This document shows positions 29,153-38,287 of a DNA stretch of 42,661 nt, piece by piece. Within the stretch, counting starts at the first letter, position 1. Every line of letters begins with the position of its first letter. Location: NCBI GenBank assembly GCA_020627785.1, contig JAHDGF010000013.1:31576-74236 (forward strand). Direction: 5' to 3'. Both the position numbers and the translations under genes were made by a program. The notes under the pieces were generated by a model. The model was not told the DNA's origin, made no database searches, and saw only the letters and a list, made by a program, of their open reading frames with translations. Source of the DNA: Saprospiraceae bacterium. GTDB lineage: Bacteria > Bacteroidota > Bacteroidia > Chitinophagales > Saprospiraceae.

Positions 29153-30106
29153 ATGAAAGTTACCGAACATATAGAACAAGCAAAAAAGACCCTATTCAGT
29201 TTTGAGATTTTACCACCATTGAAAGGGCAGACCATAGATGCAATTTATACCGCTATGGATCCATTGATGGAATTCAAGCCACCTTTTATTGATGTAACCT
29301 ATCACAGAGAAGAATATGTTTTTAGAAAGCAAGACAACGGATTGCATAAAAAACAATCTGTGAGAAAGCGTCCTGGAACAGTGGCGATCTGTGCTGCCAT
29401 TATGAATAAGTATCAAGTGGATGCCATCCCTCATATTATCTGCGGTGGTTTTACCAAAGATCAAACAGAATATGCATTGATTGATCTCAACTTCCTTGGG
29501 ATTAAGAATGTGCTTGCCTTGAGAGGTGATCCGGTTGCCACCGAGAAGCAGTTTATTCCGGAGACAGATGGACACCAAGATTCAGTAAGCCTGATCGATC
29601 AAATTCAGAAAATGAATCAAGGGCTTTACCTAGACGAAGATCTTCAGAATGTTACGAAAAGCGATTTTTGTATTGGGGTAGCCGGCTATCCTGAAAAGCA
29701 CTTTGAATCTCCGAACATGTTGAGTGACATCAGGTATCTTAAAAAGAAAGTTGATGCCGGTGCAGAATATGTTGTGACGCAGATGTTCTTCAATAATCAG
29801 AAATATTTTGATTTTGTAAAGCTCTGCAGGGAACATGATATCAATGTTCCTATCATCCCAGGCATTAAGCCACTCACAACCAAGTCCCAAATTATGGCTT
29901 TGCCAAGGTACTTCCATATGGATATTCCATTAGAATTATCTTTAGAAGTTGAGAAGTGTAAGGATAATAAAGCGGCCAGAGAAATTGGTAGAGATTGGGG
30001 GATACAGCAATGTAAAGAATTGAAGGAAGCAGGAGTACCTTGTATTCACTTTTTTACCATGAGTAGAGCAGGGGCAACCAAGGATATCTTAAAGGAAATT
30101 GTTTAA
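29153..30106 (+). CDS. metF: Methylenetetrahydrofolate reductase
   Basis: A 317-residue flavoprotein of bacterial MetF length. It reduces 5,10-methylene-THF to 5-methyl-THF, the methyl donor for MetH. The start SFEILPPLKG carries the conserved catalytic Glu. ALRGDP is the FAD/folate loop (about residues 122-127). FCIGVAGYPEKH, GAEYVVTQMFF and PIIPGIKPLT follow in the family order. CIHFFTMSR near the end is also typical. It begins 10 bases after metH and shares the riboswitch-controlled transcript. Riboflavin synthase follows 18 bases later, and its product is the precursor of the FAD this enzyme uses. Confidence 0.97.
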   Translation: MKVTEHIEQAKKTLFSFEILPPLKGQTIDAIYTAMDPLMEFKPPFIDVTYHREEYVFRKQDNGLHKKQSVRKRPGTVAICAAIMNKYQVDAIPHIICGGFTKDQTEYALIDLNFLGIKNVLALRGDPVATEKQFIPETDGHQDSVSLIDQIQKMNQGLYLDEDLQNVTKSDFCIGVAGYPEKHFESPNMLSDIRYLKKKVDAGAEYVVTQMFFNNQKYFDFVKLCREHDINVPIIPGIKPLTTKSQIMALPRYFHMDIPLELSLEVEKCKDNKAAREIGRDWGIQQCKELKEAGVPCIHFFTMSRAGATKDILKEIV

Positions 30107-30124
30107 TCGAACACCATATTATTT

Positions 30125-30721
30125 ATGTTTTCAGGCATTGTAGAACAGTTAGGAAAGATTACCAAGTTGACGAAAGAAGGTAGTAATCTTCACCTCGAAG
30201 TAGAAGTAAAGGATACTTCAGAGATGTACATCGATCAGAGTATTTCTCACAACGGTGTCTGCCTAACGCTCGTGGATATCACTGAAAATAAGTACACAGT
30301 TACAGCCATAGAAGAAACCTTAATGCTGACCAATCTAGGTAAGCTACGTGAAGGGGATGAAGTTAATTTGGAGCGAAGCATGACTTCTGAAATGAGATTA
30401 GATGGACATCTAGTTCAAGGCCATGTAGATACAAAAGCGAAGGTCATTTCTATTGAGGAAAAAGAAGGAAGTTGGTACTTTGAATTTGAATATGATTCCG
30501 CCTTCAGCCATCTAATTGTTTCCAAAGGTTCGATATGTGTAAATGGTGTGAGCCTAACCGTCGTTGAGCCTTCTGATAATCGTTTTAAAGTTGCGATTAT
30601 ACCTTATACTTATGAGCATACAAATTTCCATGCTTTTAAGAATGGTGATGAAGTAAACTTAGAATTCGATATTATCGGGAAGTATGTTGCCAAGCAGATG
30701 GCAGCCTATAAAAATAATTGA
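30125..30721 (+). CDS. ribE: Riboflavin synthase, alpha subunit
   Basis: A 198-residue protein with two lumazine-binding barrels. The first opens with the invariant MFSGIVEQLG and contains SISHNGVCLTLVDI. The second opens with LDGHLVQGHVDTKAKV and contains GSICVNGVSLTVVEP. The C-terminal helix (EVNLEFDIIGKYVAKQM) would form the trimer. It makes riboflavin from two molecules of 6,7-dimethyl-8-ribityllumazine. Its position 18 bases after metF, with no FMN riboswitch visible, suggests it is transcribed with the methionine genes and so partly controlled by SAM. Confidence 0.96.
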   Translation: MFSGIVEQLGKITKLTKEGSNLHLEVEVKDTSEMYIDQSISHNGVCLTLVDITENKYTVTAIEETLMLTNLGKLREGDEVNLERSMTSEMRLDGHLVQGHVDTKAKVISIEEKEGSWYFEFEYDSAFSHLIVSKGSICVNGVSLTVVEPSDNRFKVAIIPYTYEHTNFHAFKNGDEVNLEFDIIGKYVAKQMAAYKNN

Positions 30722-30772
30722 CGTCAGTTTTTTATTTACTTAGTAATTGTCTAAGAATCTCGCCAACTTATA

Positions 30773-30792
30773 ATTTTACTTTAGAGTAAAAT
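30773..30792. other. Inverted repeat between ribE and the LpxR-like gene
   Basis: ATTTTACT-TTAG-AGTAAAAT, perfect 8-base arms. There is no T-run after it, so it is a poor intrinsic terminator. It could be a regulator site for the following gene, whose start is 31 bases downstream. Confidence 0.4.
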
Positions 30793-30823
30793 CCAATTCT
30801 CTTTATACTACGTATATGCTAGT

Positions 30824-31777
30824 ATGAGATTGACACTAATTTTATCCTTTTTGGTAAACTACACTTTATCTACTGCTCAAAAAATTGATAATACCGCATC
30901 TTTTAGGCAGCCAGAAAGTGAGCGCTATTTTAGAATCAATTATGATAATGATTACTTTGCTGCAATGGATAAAAACTATACGCAAGGGTATAGTTTTGAA
31001 TATGTAGCTCCAGCACTCATTTACAATCCTCTTAATAAACTATTCTTCCATTTTAATGAGAACCAGAATAGGGCTGGTATTGCTTTTGAACACATTGGTT
31101 TTACGCCATCATCTTACGAAAAAGTAGAGGTGCAAATCGGGGATCGTCCATTTTCAGCGACTGCCTTACTGAAGAGTTTTGTGATATCAATGAGCAAAAA
31201 AACAAAACAAAGAATATCTTCCCATCTGAGCTTTGGGGTTATGGGGCCATCAGCAAAAGGTAAAGAAATTCAAAGTGGAATTCATAAACTTACAGGAGAT
31301 AGAAATCCACTAGGTTGGAGAAATCAAATTGAGAATCACTTTGTTGCAAATTATGGAATTGACTATGAAAAACAGTTACTCTATTTTCGAAACTTCATAG
31401 AGGTTAATGCCAATGCTTCTGCAAAAATTGGGAATTTATATACGAATGCATCCATCGGATTGAATGCCTCATTAGGATTGAATCATAATTCTTATACCAT
31501 TTCAAGCTCACGGAAATTTTTTCTTTATGGGTATATCCAACCGCTTATTAATTTCGTAGGATACGATGGTACTTTACAAGGTGGTTTAGTAAATGATGAA
31601 AGTGTTTATATCGTTGATTCAGGTGAACTAAATAGAGTTGTAGGTCAGATGAATTATGGCATAGTCTTACAAAGTAAGTCCATGTATTTAGAGTATACTC
31701 GAACCTTCATTTCAAAAGAAATCAAAACCGTAAGTTCGGCAAGTTGGGGAGGTGTGCGAATAGGTTTTAAATTGTAA
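30824..31777 (+). CDS. LpxR-like outer-membrane lipid A deacylase (DUF2219 family)
   Basis: A 317-residue protein with a signal peptide ending near STAQK. The family signature is clear: NYDNDYFAAMDKNYTQGYSFEY (about residues 40-60; compare the N-D-x-x-x-x-T-D-x-x-Y-T-x-G pattern of LpxR), then FGVMGPSAKGKEIQSGIHK and GWRNQIENHF. The rest is aromatic-rich beta strands ending SWGGVRIGFKL, an outer-membrane barrel end. LpxR removes the 3'-acyloxyacyl chain of lipid A in enterobacteria, and activity here is inferred from similarity. It is followed by a hairpin with a T-run. Confidence 0.85.
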   Translation: MRLTLILSFLVNYTLSTAQKIDNTASFRQPESERYFRINYDNDYFAAMDKNYTQGYSFEYVAPALIYNPLNKLFFHFNENQNRAGIAFEHIGFTPSSYEKVEVQIGDRPFSATALLKSFVISMSKKTKQRISSHLSFGVMGPSAKGKEIQSGIHKLTGDRNPLGWRNQIENHFVANYGIDYEKQLLYFRNFIEVNANASAKIGNLYTNASIGLNASLGLNHNSYTISSSRKFFLYGYIQPLINFVGYDGTLQGGLVNDESVYIVDSGELNRVVGQMNYGIVLQSKSMYLEYTRTFISKEIKTVSSASWGGVRIGFKL

Positions 31778-31788
31778 AACAGCAAGCC

Positions 31789-31818
31789 AACTTCTTAGTT
31801 GTAAGAATTAGTTTTTTT
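31789..31818 (+). terminator. Probable intrinsic terminator of the LpxR-like gene
   Basis: TTCTTA (31792-31797) pairs with TAAGAA (31802-31807) around a GTTG loop, and seven T follow at 31812-31818. The stem is AT-rich, so the terminator may be weak. Confidence 0.5.
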
Positions 31819-31851
31819 GTACTAGGTGTTTTTTAGCAGGGCAGATTACGA

Positions 31852-34569
31852 TTAACGAATCACTTGTATGAATCCGCTGATCGAAGATCGTTCATTCATA
31901 TCCCCATCACTGGTAATTTCAAATAGATTGCAGGTATAATAGTAAACACCTTCATCCACTGGCCTTCCCCCTAAGTCCATTCCATCCCAATTAATCTGAG
32001 GATCTGTTGTTTCGAAAACAAGATTACCCCACTCATTAAATAATTTGAAACTTACCGTGTTGATAAAACGATTCTTTCTAGGGAAAAAAACATCATTTGC
32101 TCCATCTCCATTTGGAGTGAAGGTATTTGGTAATTCATATTGAGGGCAATTAGAAATACACAGGGTCTCACTTGGATTTGATTCGTTCCCTGCAAAGTCA
32201 AAGCTGGTCACATAATAGCAGGCGATACTACCCATTTCGGGGGAATGATTATAGTTCGTCGTTTCTGTGCCTTGTATTTCGGCAATTAATTCAAAGTCGT
32301 CTTCTGGATTGATGCTGTAATACACTCTATATCCTGCAAGGTCTGCGGATTCCGCACAAGGAATGGTCACGTCATTCCAATTTAAAAAGTTAATCAATTC
32401 CCAATCTTCTGGATTGTTTAGAAAATCATCACATGCATTGGTTAAAAGTAATTCTGGAATACATGGTGGGACCGTATCTAATGGAGTACCACAAAGCTCT
32501 TGCGAATTATTGATGATAAATTCTGGAGTTGCAGGAAGATTGTAAGTGCCTACTGTTCTTAAGAAATAACAATATTCCTCTCCATTTTCTAAATCTTTAT
32601 CGACATACTCATTCTCCCTTGTTTCAGCATGTAATTCAAAAATCATTGATTCATCATTTAATCGATAAATCTCAAATTCATAATTCTGCCATGAACTGGC
32701 AACATCCCAGCTCAAGGTATTTTTCATATCTGAAGATGTAATTTCTAAGAATGGTGATTCTGATGTTGGAGAGTTTCCAATCAATTGGCTGTCAGCATAA
32801 AAAGCTACTCTATAAAAGTAAGAACCTGCAACAGTATTTAGGTCTATATCCAGAAAGCTTGTATCTATATCTTCCGCAAAAAATTGAGAAGTAAAGTTAG
32901 CCGCTGGGATAGGAGTGTAAATGCTATTGTCTTGACTTCTTTCCAATTGATATCTGTAAGGCCCCGGATTTTCTATGGTGTCAAGTTGTTCTGGAATCGG
33001 TTTAAGCCAGCTGACAAATATTTCCCCATTAGATGTGTCCGTTGCTCTGACATCAGCCGCCGTCAACAGTGGAACATTGCGATTGGCTGTCGCACAGATC
33101 TCTTCTGAGGTTAGACTCCTCGAAAAGTTAAAAAACTGTGGAGTGGCTGCAGTCGTTTTTAATGAGAAATTGGCTAGTACTCTGTAACAATACACAACGC
33201 CAGTTTCTATATCAGTGTCCTTATAAAAGAATCGGCCATCCATTTGGTCTTGAACCAAATAGGCTTGTATTTCATATCCCCGATTATCGAGACCCGCTTC
33301 GCAAGTGTCAATTGGAAAAGGATTAGTGCCTATTTTTCTCCAGACAGAAAATCCGCGAAAGTAATCGTCTGCCGGTACATCGCAAACATAAGGTGATTCC
33401 CAACTCAAAAGTATTCCCTCATTGTCAACCTCTGTGTCAAGATCAAGAGGAGGGGGACCTGTAACATATATTCGTATGGTTTTTAAATCAGTCAATCCTT
33501 GCGAACTACTCAAACCATTGTCTTGAGCTCTAAAAACTACCTGATACGGTTGTTCTCTGATGTCAAGACATCTGGTATTCCAAATTAGACTGTCTTGAAA
33601 TTCAGTGGGGCGGAAAACTGGATTCTCATTCCAATCTACCTGTATGCCATCTATTTCAAAGATGGCCCCAGTAGCCGTAAGTTGCACCAATTGATCTTCA
33701 TCTGGATCATTTACCGTTAAAGGTATGACAATCCTTTCACCCGCAAGCACGCAGATCTCATCTACAGCTTCAATCCTCGGGGGATTATTTTCACAGACAC
33801 TGACCAGAATCTGCATGTCTCGAATGATGGAATTTATCAGTGTCCCATTCCTGTATTCTTTTATCTTGATTGCTATATTATATTCACCAGAAACCACTGG
33901 GGCATCCCAAAGTAGATCTCCAGTAATTTCATTCAAGGTCAAAATATTGTTGGGCCCAATTCCAATCTGATCGGGTAATTCATAATTTGGCACCAAGGTG
34001 TCTCGACCCATTAATGGAACGACCAATTCATAGGCCAGACTATCACCATCAGGATCATAAGCATTTGGATTATGCTTGAATGGTTGATTTGCGCAAGCGA
34101 AATCAATGGGAGGTTGGAGTAGGACAGCACTATTATTCAAACCATTGAATTGATCATCAAAAAGTGTGAAAGTAGTCTCTATATAGAACTTGATCTCTAC
34201 GGAGTTTGGGAAGTTTAAATTCAGAATATTGTCTACTCGATTAGGGTCAATAAACCACATCGTATAGGTAGCACGCCCAGAATATGTGTGGCTTGCCGTG
34301 TAATAATTAACCTTGATGTCAAGTCCTGGAAGTACTTCTCCATTACCATTTGATCTACCTACGAGGGTGCTCGTATCATCTCCCCAATTTAATTCCAGCG
34401 TATCTCTATCAGCACCATTACTACTGGCCTTAGTATAGGTTGTAATGGTTGCTTCGATGGTCAACGGTCCCGTCTGTCTGTACGTAATCTCACCCGAACG
34501 ATTATGCGTTGCTTGGGCAGTAAAGGCGAAGCCAAGAATTAATATGATTAATATACCTCTCAAATCCAT
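31852..34569 (-). CDS. Secreted FN3-rich protein with gliding-motility-associated (T9SS type B) C-terminus
   Basis: A 905-residue protein. The signal peptide (MDLRGILIILILGFAFTAQA) precedes THNRSGEITYRQTG, an N-terminal form common in large secreted Bacteroidota proteins. Beta-sandwich domains follow, one with a cadherin-like pattern near 165-250 (NPNAYDPDGDSLAYELVVP). From about 375 to 800 there are several fibronectin type III-like domains (LSWESPYVCDVPADDYF, VSWLKPIPEQLDT, LNWNDVTIPCAESADLAGY). The last ~90 residues are the CHU_C/type B sorting domain (LPNTFTPNGDGANDVFFP, LFNEWGNLVFE, NWDGMDLGGRPVDEGVYYY). It should be exported by T9SS and kept at the surface. An adhesion role is inference. 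Confidence 0.92.
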   Translation of the reverse strand: MDLRGILIILILGFAFTAQATHNRSGEITYRQTGPLTIEATITTYTKASSNGADRDTLELNWGDDTSTLVGRSNGNGEVLPGLDIKVNYYTASHTYSGRATYTMWFIDPNRVDNILNLNFPNSVEIKFYIETTFTLFDDQFNGLNNSAVLLQPPIDFACANQPFKHNPNAYDPDGDSLAYELVVPLMGRDTLVPNYELPDQIGIGPNNILTLNEITGDLLWDAPVVSGEYNIAIKIKEYRNGTLINSIIRDMQILVSVCENNPPRIEAVDEICVLAGERIVIPLTVNDPDEDQLVQLTATGAIFEIDGIQVDWNENPVFRPTEFQDSLIWNTRCLDIREQPYQVVFRAQDNGLSSSQGLTDLKTIRIYVTGPPPLDLDTEVDNEGILLSWESPYVCDVPADDYFRGFSVWRKIGTNPFPIDTCEAGLDNRGYEIQAYLVQDQMDGRFFYKDTDIETGVVYCYRVLANFSLKTTAATPQFFNFSRSLTSEEICATANRNVPLLTAADVRATDTSNGEIFVSWLKPIPEQLDTIENPGPYRYQLERSQDNSIYTPIPAANFTSQFFAEDIDTSFLDIDLNTVAGSYFYRVAFYADSQLIGNSPTSESPFLEITSSDMKNTLSWDVASSWQNYEFEIYRLNDESMIFELHAETRENEYVDKDLENGEEYCYFLRTVGTYNLPATPEFIINNSQELCGTPLDTVPPCIPELLLTNACDDFLNNPEDWELINFLNWNDVTIPCAESADLAGYRVYYSINPEDDFELIAEIQGTETTNYNHSPEMGSIACYYVTSFDFAGNESNPSETLCISNCPQYELPNTFTPNGDGANDVFFPRKNRFINTVSFKLFNEWGNLVFETTDPQINWDGMDLGGRPVDEGVYYYTCNLFEITSDGDMNERSSISGFIQVIR

Positions 34570-34664
34570 ATAACCCTCAAATTAATGGTTTTATTGGTCT
34601 CTAGCCAACAGAAATTCAATGAGTTCATGGATTTCTCACGACCAGTCGATACTTTTAAGCCCTA

Positions 34665-35126
34665 ATGTCTACTGAATTCACTATTTCACGCACAGATGCA
34701 TCTAATTTGGACTTTCAGGCCTTGGTTAAATTACTAGACCATGAACTGGCAATTACAGATGGGGATGAACATGATTTCTATCATCAATTCAATGGTATAG
34801 ATAACTTAAAAGAGGTTGTGATCGCTTACGCAAATGGAGACGCCATTGCCTGTGGAGCAATTAAAGTCTTTAATGAAAATACTGTGGAAGTGAAACGCAT
34901 GTTTACCCTGAAAACTTTCAGAGGCAGAGGATTAGCTGTTCTTATATTAAATGAGTTAGAAAGCTGGGCGGCAGAACTTGGATTTAAGTTCTGCATTCTT
35001 GAAACTGGGTCAAGACAATTAGCTGCCTTGGCCTTGTATAAAAAGCAAGGTTATAATATAATTCCAAATTATGCCCAATACAAGGACATGGAAAATAGTG
35101 TCTGTTTTAAAAAAGCACTCCTGTAA
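34665..35126 (+). CDS. GNAT family N-acetyltransferase
   Basis: A 153-residue single-domain GNAT. The acetyl-CoA site is the RGRGLAVLILNELESWA block (Q/RxxGxG/A form, about residues 87-103), preceded by the strand VEVKRMFTLKTF. Motif B follows in ALALYKKQGYNIIPNYAQY. Length is normal. The substrate is unknown. The gene diverges from the T9SS type B protein (95 bases between starts) and is convergent with the thiolase-like gene, so neither neighbour gives a clue. Confidence 0.93.
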   Translation: MSTEFTISRTDASNLDFQALVKLLDHELAITDGDEHDFYHQFNGIDNLKEVVIAYANGDAIACGAIKVFNENTVEVKRMFTLKTFRGRGLAVLILNELESWAAELGFKFCILETGSRQLAALALYKKQGYNIIPNYAQYKDMENSVCFKKALL

Positions 35127-35167
35127 AACCAGTATTCAAATTTCGCCCAGCGATCATGATGAACTTA

Positions 35168-36427
35168 TTAATTACTCATCTCTTCTAATTGTATTTCTGC
35201 AGTTTCCATTTCTGTGGTCTTTTCACTAGCCTTTTTTATTTTTTTTGTGGACATTTTTTTATTCGATATCCCAGCGCTTGAAATAAGGATTGTTCCAGCC
35301 ACACCTTTTGGAGAGGTTAGATTGATTAAACCCTTCAGTTTTTCTGATGATCTAGTTTCGATGATAGAGCAAGCTGAACACAAGAGCCTCGCAGCGTTTG
35401 TCACAAAACCGTCTCCGATGGGAATACTACCACCTTTTAGGTTAACTTTAAGTTTGTCTATTTTTAATTTATTGACGAGAGCCATAGGTGTTACCGGGTG
35501 ATTCTCATGAATTTCAAAGAAGTCCAATTCCTCTTTTTTTACCTTATAATGAGATAGGACAGATCTAATAAGATTTGACCCATTGTCAATGTATGATAAA
35601 TCATCAGTCCAAGATATTCTCGGTGTTGAAATTTTAGCTATTGGTTTTATCTTTTTTAATTTATTTTTTGAAACTAAGAAAAGAACAAGGCCATCTGAAG
35701 GGCTGGGCATATTCAAGGAAGTGCTGTAATTGGAGCCACCAATTTTTTCTGAACTTTGATAATTTTCTGGACTTGGATTAAATATATTTCCCCCATCAAT
35801 AAAATACGCTCGTTTTATCTCTTCTTCATCAGTTGATGCATACGGAGTAATTTCATTTTTATGAAGTCCTCTCTTAAGTCCAAAATAATATTTTAGTCGA
35901 CTTACCATCGCATATCCATCCAAGGCATCTTGGGGTATTTTATTTTCTTCGCAGGCCTTATCATAGATTTCAAAGATTGATTCATTATAATTTTTTGAAT
36001 ATTGTTTTAATGCAATCCCATTTTTAATAGTTTCTTGCTGATCTCCACTGAGTTCACTAAGTCCTTCATTCGGTTGGATGTTAGGAGTGAATTGGTTTTT
36101 GTCCCAACAAAGTATTAAGTAATTCCCATCATTGTCTAATTTTTTTATAAGTCTGAGTGCTTTAAATAAACTCATTTCATCATGACAAATATTAAATACT
36201 TCTGCTTTTTTCGAAATGCCTAATGCATTGGCGATTCTATGTGCAGGGTCATCATAGGTATTAAGTTGGTATGAAGTGCAATTTAAGAAGTAATCAATTT
36301 TTGTTGATTTGTCTAAGTTTGAAAAGAATTCTTCCGTTAATAATTTGAGACTTTTTAAAAGTGGTAAACGCGAACCTTCTTGATTGAATTTCGAAAAAGG
36401 AAGTCGTTGATAATTGTAAATGTACAT
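35168..36427 (-). CDS. Thiolase-fold protein lacking thiolase catalytic residues (copy 1)
   Basis: A 419-residue protein with no signal peptide. It looks like a diverged thiolase: a RTPFGRF-like start (QRLPFSKFNQ), a helix at the nucleophile site (HDEMSLFKALRLI, 82-94), and a C-terminal block (DFFEIHENHPVTPM, 302-315; KVNLKGGSIPIGDGF, 327-341; NLTSPKGVAGTIL). In my alignment the nucleophilic Cys becomes Glu84 and the His of GHP becomes Asp339, so acyl transfer is unlikely. A Lys-rich then Glu-rich tail (about 386-419) is absent from copy 2. It diverges from the HExxH gene at 36643, and the same pair is repeated at 38288-40917. Thiolase-like proteins also accompany effectors in some type VI secretion loci. 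A chaperone or adaptor role is inference. Confidence 0.7.
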   Translation of the reverse strand: MYIYNYQRLPFSKFNQEGSRLPLLKSLKLLTEEFFSNLDKSTKIDYFLNCTSYQLNTYDDPAHRIANALGISKKAEVFNICHDEMSLFKALRLIKKLDNDGNYLILCWDKNQFTPNIQPNEGLSELSGDQQETIKNGIALKQYSKNYNESIFEIYDKACEENKIPQDALDGYAMVSRLKYYFGLKRGLHKNEITPYASTDEEEIKRAYFIDGGNIFNPSPENYQSSEKIGGSNYSTSLNMPSPSDGLVLFLVSKNKLKKIKPIAKISTPRISWTDDLSYIDNGSNLIRSVLSHYKVKKEELDFFEIHENHPVTPMALVNKLKIDKLKVNLKGGSIPIGDGFVTNAARLLCSACSIIETRSSEKLKGLINLTSPKGVAGTILISSAGISNKKMSTKKIKKASEKTTEMETAEIQLEEMSN

Positions 36428-36642
36428 GGTAACTTTTTGGTAGTATGTTGTTTAATAAATGATTTTTCAAAATCTAAATTAGAATACTTGATTTAAAATT
36501 TTATCATTGAAATCAGCCAATTTTCACCCCATTTAGAAGTTTTTATTTTTTTAATTTTTTATTTCTTCTTTTGGGGTAACGATTAATTTGAAAGAAACTC
36601 ATTCAGTATATAAATCAATCAAATCAGAAAATAAATCGAAGA
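36428..36642. promoter_or_regulatory. Divergent promoter region of module 1
   Basis: 215 AT-rich bases between the starts of the thiolase-like and HExxH genes, so both promoters should lie here. I found no clear operator, and no obvious sequence shared with the equivalent 194-base region of module 2. Confidence 0.45.
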
Positions 36643-38181
36643 ATGAGTTTTACAGAATTTTTAGGAAAAGCAAAAGAAAATATTCAAAATGGATTCAATA
36701 AACTGAGTAGTATTGCTGGAACTGTCTGGGAGGGCTTGGTGAGATTTGCAGAAGAAAATTCAGAACCACTTTCAAAAAATGAGCGAGCGATTCTAGAAGG
36801 TATTTTTGGGGATACGTTAGATCTAGATAAAATTACCGCGGTAGATAATTCGGCGCTAACCTATGTTAACGGTGAGTTTCCGATGAATTCAGGAGAGCGA
36901 CCATTTGTGTTTGGAGATACCATCTTTTGGGCGGAAAATTCAAATGTTGATGCACTTGAGGTGAATCTCAATTCTTTTGAATTACCGGAACAAATGAGTG
37001 AATATTTAGCTGCTCTAACGGCGCAAAGTATTTTAGTGCATGAAGCAGCACATGTGTGGCAATTTCAACACGATGGCTTTTACTACATACCAGATTCGAT
37101 AACTGATAATAATTATGACTTTTCCATTGAAGATCTGGAAAATAATAATTCTTTGTCTGATTTTAATGTAGAGAGAGGGGCTACCATTGCTGAATACTAT
37201 TACATCCTATCTAATTTACCTGATGAGTTTTTTAGTTTAGACGAAAGTGGTGATCCCGCTTATTCTTATCGGCTTGCTAATTTTAAAAGTGAAGATTTTC
37301 CCAATGGAATTGTAATTACTGATGCTGATCAAAGGGATGCATTGCTAGAGCTTATGCAGCCTTACATGGATGAGTATAGCAGTAGAGAAGTGGATAATAG
37401 TGTTGCACGGGAAGCGGAAGAGATGCTACATGAAACTTTATCCGAAGGATATAAAACACTTCAAGGAATGGCAGATGAACTTAATGAAATGGGTGATGAA
37501 CTAAAGAAAGAATGGAATGAAGGTGATGTCTTAGGATTTATGTGGGAATTGGGTGAAGGTAGTGCAGAAACTCTATGGGAGGGCACTAAAGGTGCAGCGA
37601 AAACTGGATGGGAGTTACTTGAAGGGGCATATGAAATGGGAAGAGAAGGTGCGAAGGAGACTTGGGAATACCTTCGAGGGGAAAGTGGGCACGATTCGGA
37701 AAATGAAGAAGGTGCCGTAGAGCGTGCCTGGGACTATCTTTTTGGGGATAAGGATAACGATGATCCGGATGATGATGGTAATGTGCTTTCAAGAGCATGG
37801 AATTCATTATTTGGAAATGATGATAATGACAACCCTGATGACGATGAAGGATTGTTGGAACGCGGGTGGAATTCATTATTTGGGAATGATGATAATGATA
37901 ACCCGGACGATGATGAGGGATTGTTGGAGCGAGGGTGGAATTCATTATTTGGAAATGATGATAATGATAACCCAGATGACGATGAAGGATTATTGGAGCG
38001 AGGGTGGAATTCATTATTTGGGAATGATGATAATGATAACCCAGATGATGATGAAGGATTATTGGAACGCGGATGGAATGCTTTATTTGGAAGCGATGAT
38101 GACGATGATGACGACGACGATGACGACGATGATGAAGGAATCATTGAAGAGGCCGTTAGTTTTTTAACCTTTTGGGATTAG
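36643..38181 (+). CDS. HExxH metallopeptidase-like protein with acidic 23-residue C-terminal repeats (copy 1)
   Basis: A 512-residue protein without a signal peptide. The N-terminal domain (about 40-250) reads PLSKNERAILEGIFGDTLD, RPFVFGDTIFW, a zinc motif HEAAH (133-137) in VHEAAHVWQFQ, YIPDSI, and NVERGA with a likely third ligand Glu177. This pattern recalls proteobacterial proteins often annotated as Rhs- or vgr-related, recognised from memory and not searched. Next come Trp/Glu/Gly-rich amphipathic stretches (about 300-355, WELLEGAYEMGREGAKETW). Then six 23-residue repeats W(N)SLFGNDDNDNPDDDEGLLERG start at residue 363, the last turning into a run of Asp, and the protein ends EEAVSFLTFWD. 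The acidic segments could bind calcium. Role unknown; an effector or toxin is possible. Confidence 0.75.
   Translation: MSFTEFLGKAKENIQNGFNKLSSIAGTVWEGLVRFAEENSEPLSKNERAILEGIFGDTLDLDKITAVDNSALTYVNGEFPMNSGERPFVFGDTIFWAENSNVDALEVNLNSFELPEQMSEYLAALTAQSILVHEAAHVWQFQHDGFYYIPDSITDNNYDFSIEDLENNNSLSDFNVERGATIAEYYYILSNLPDEFFSLDESGDPAYSYRLANFKSEDFPNGIVITDADQRDALLELMQPYMDEYSSREVDNSVAREAEEMLHETLSEGYKTLQGMADELNEMGDELKKEWNEGDVLGFMWELGEGSAETLWEGTKGAAKTGWELLEGAYEMGREGAKETWEYLRGESGHDSENEEGAVERAWDYLFGDKDNDDPDDDGNVLSRAWNSLFGNDDNDNPDDDEGLLERGWNSLFGNDDNDNPDDDEGLLERGWNSLFGNDDNDNPDDDEGLLERGWNSLFGNDDNDNPDDDEGLLERGWNALFGSDDDDDDDDDDDDDEGIIEEAVSFLTFWD
37729..38142 (+). repeat. 69-bp tandem repeats inside the HExxH gene, six units
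   Basis: Units start at 37729, 37798, 37867, 37936, 38005 and 38074, exactly 69 bases apart, so the frame is kept. Units 2-5 are nearly identical, differing mostly at third codon positions. The first is diverged, and the last passes into a GAY trinucleotide run coding for Asp (about 38093-38137). Confidence 0.95.
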
Positions 38182-38287
38182 CGACTCATCTTATAAAATA
38201 GATTTTATTTCAAGTGGTTATTTACCTTAAAGAAGGATGTCAAAAATCGGTTTTGCTTTCAAAATCATTGCATTAAATTTCCAAATA

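Noticed and set aside
35168..36427. Calling the thiolase-like genes acetyl-CoA acetyltransferases
   Set aside because: The nucleophilic Cys and the GHP His are not present at the aligned positions in either copy.
37586..38167. Long antisense and alternative-frame open frames across the HExxH gene
   Set aside because: They are by-products of the 69-bp repeat, whose period is a multiple of three and keeps every frame open. Their products are low-complexity Ser/Pro or Met/Ile strings.
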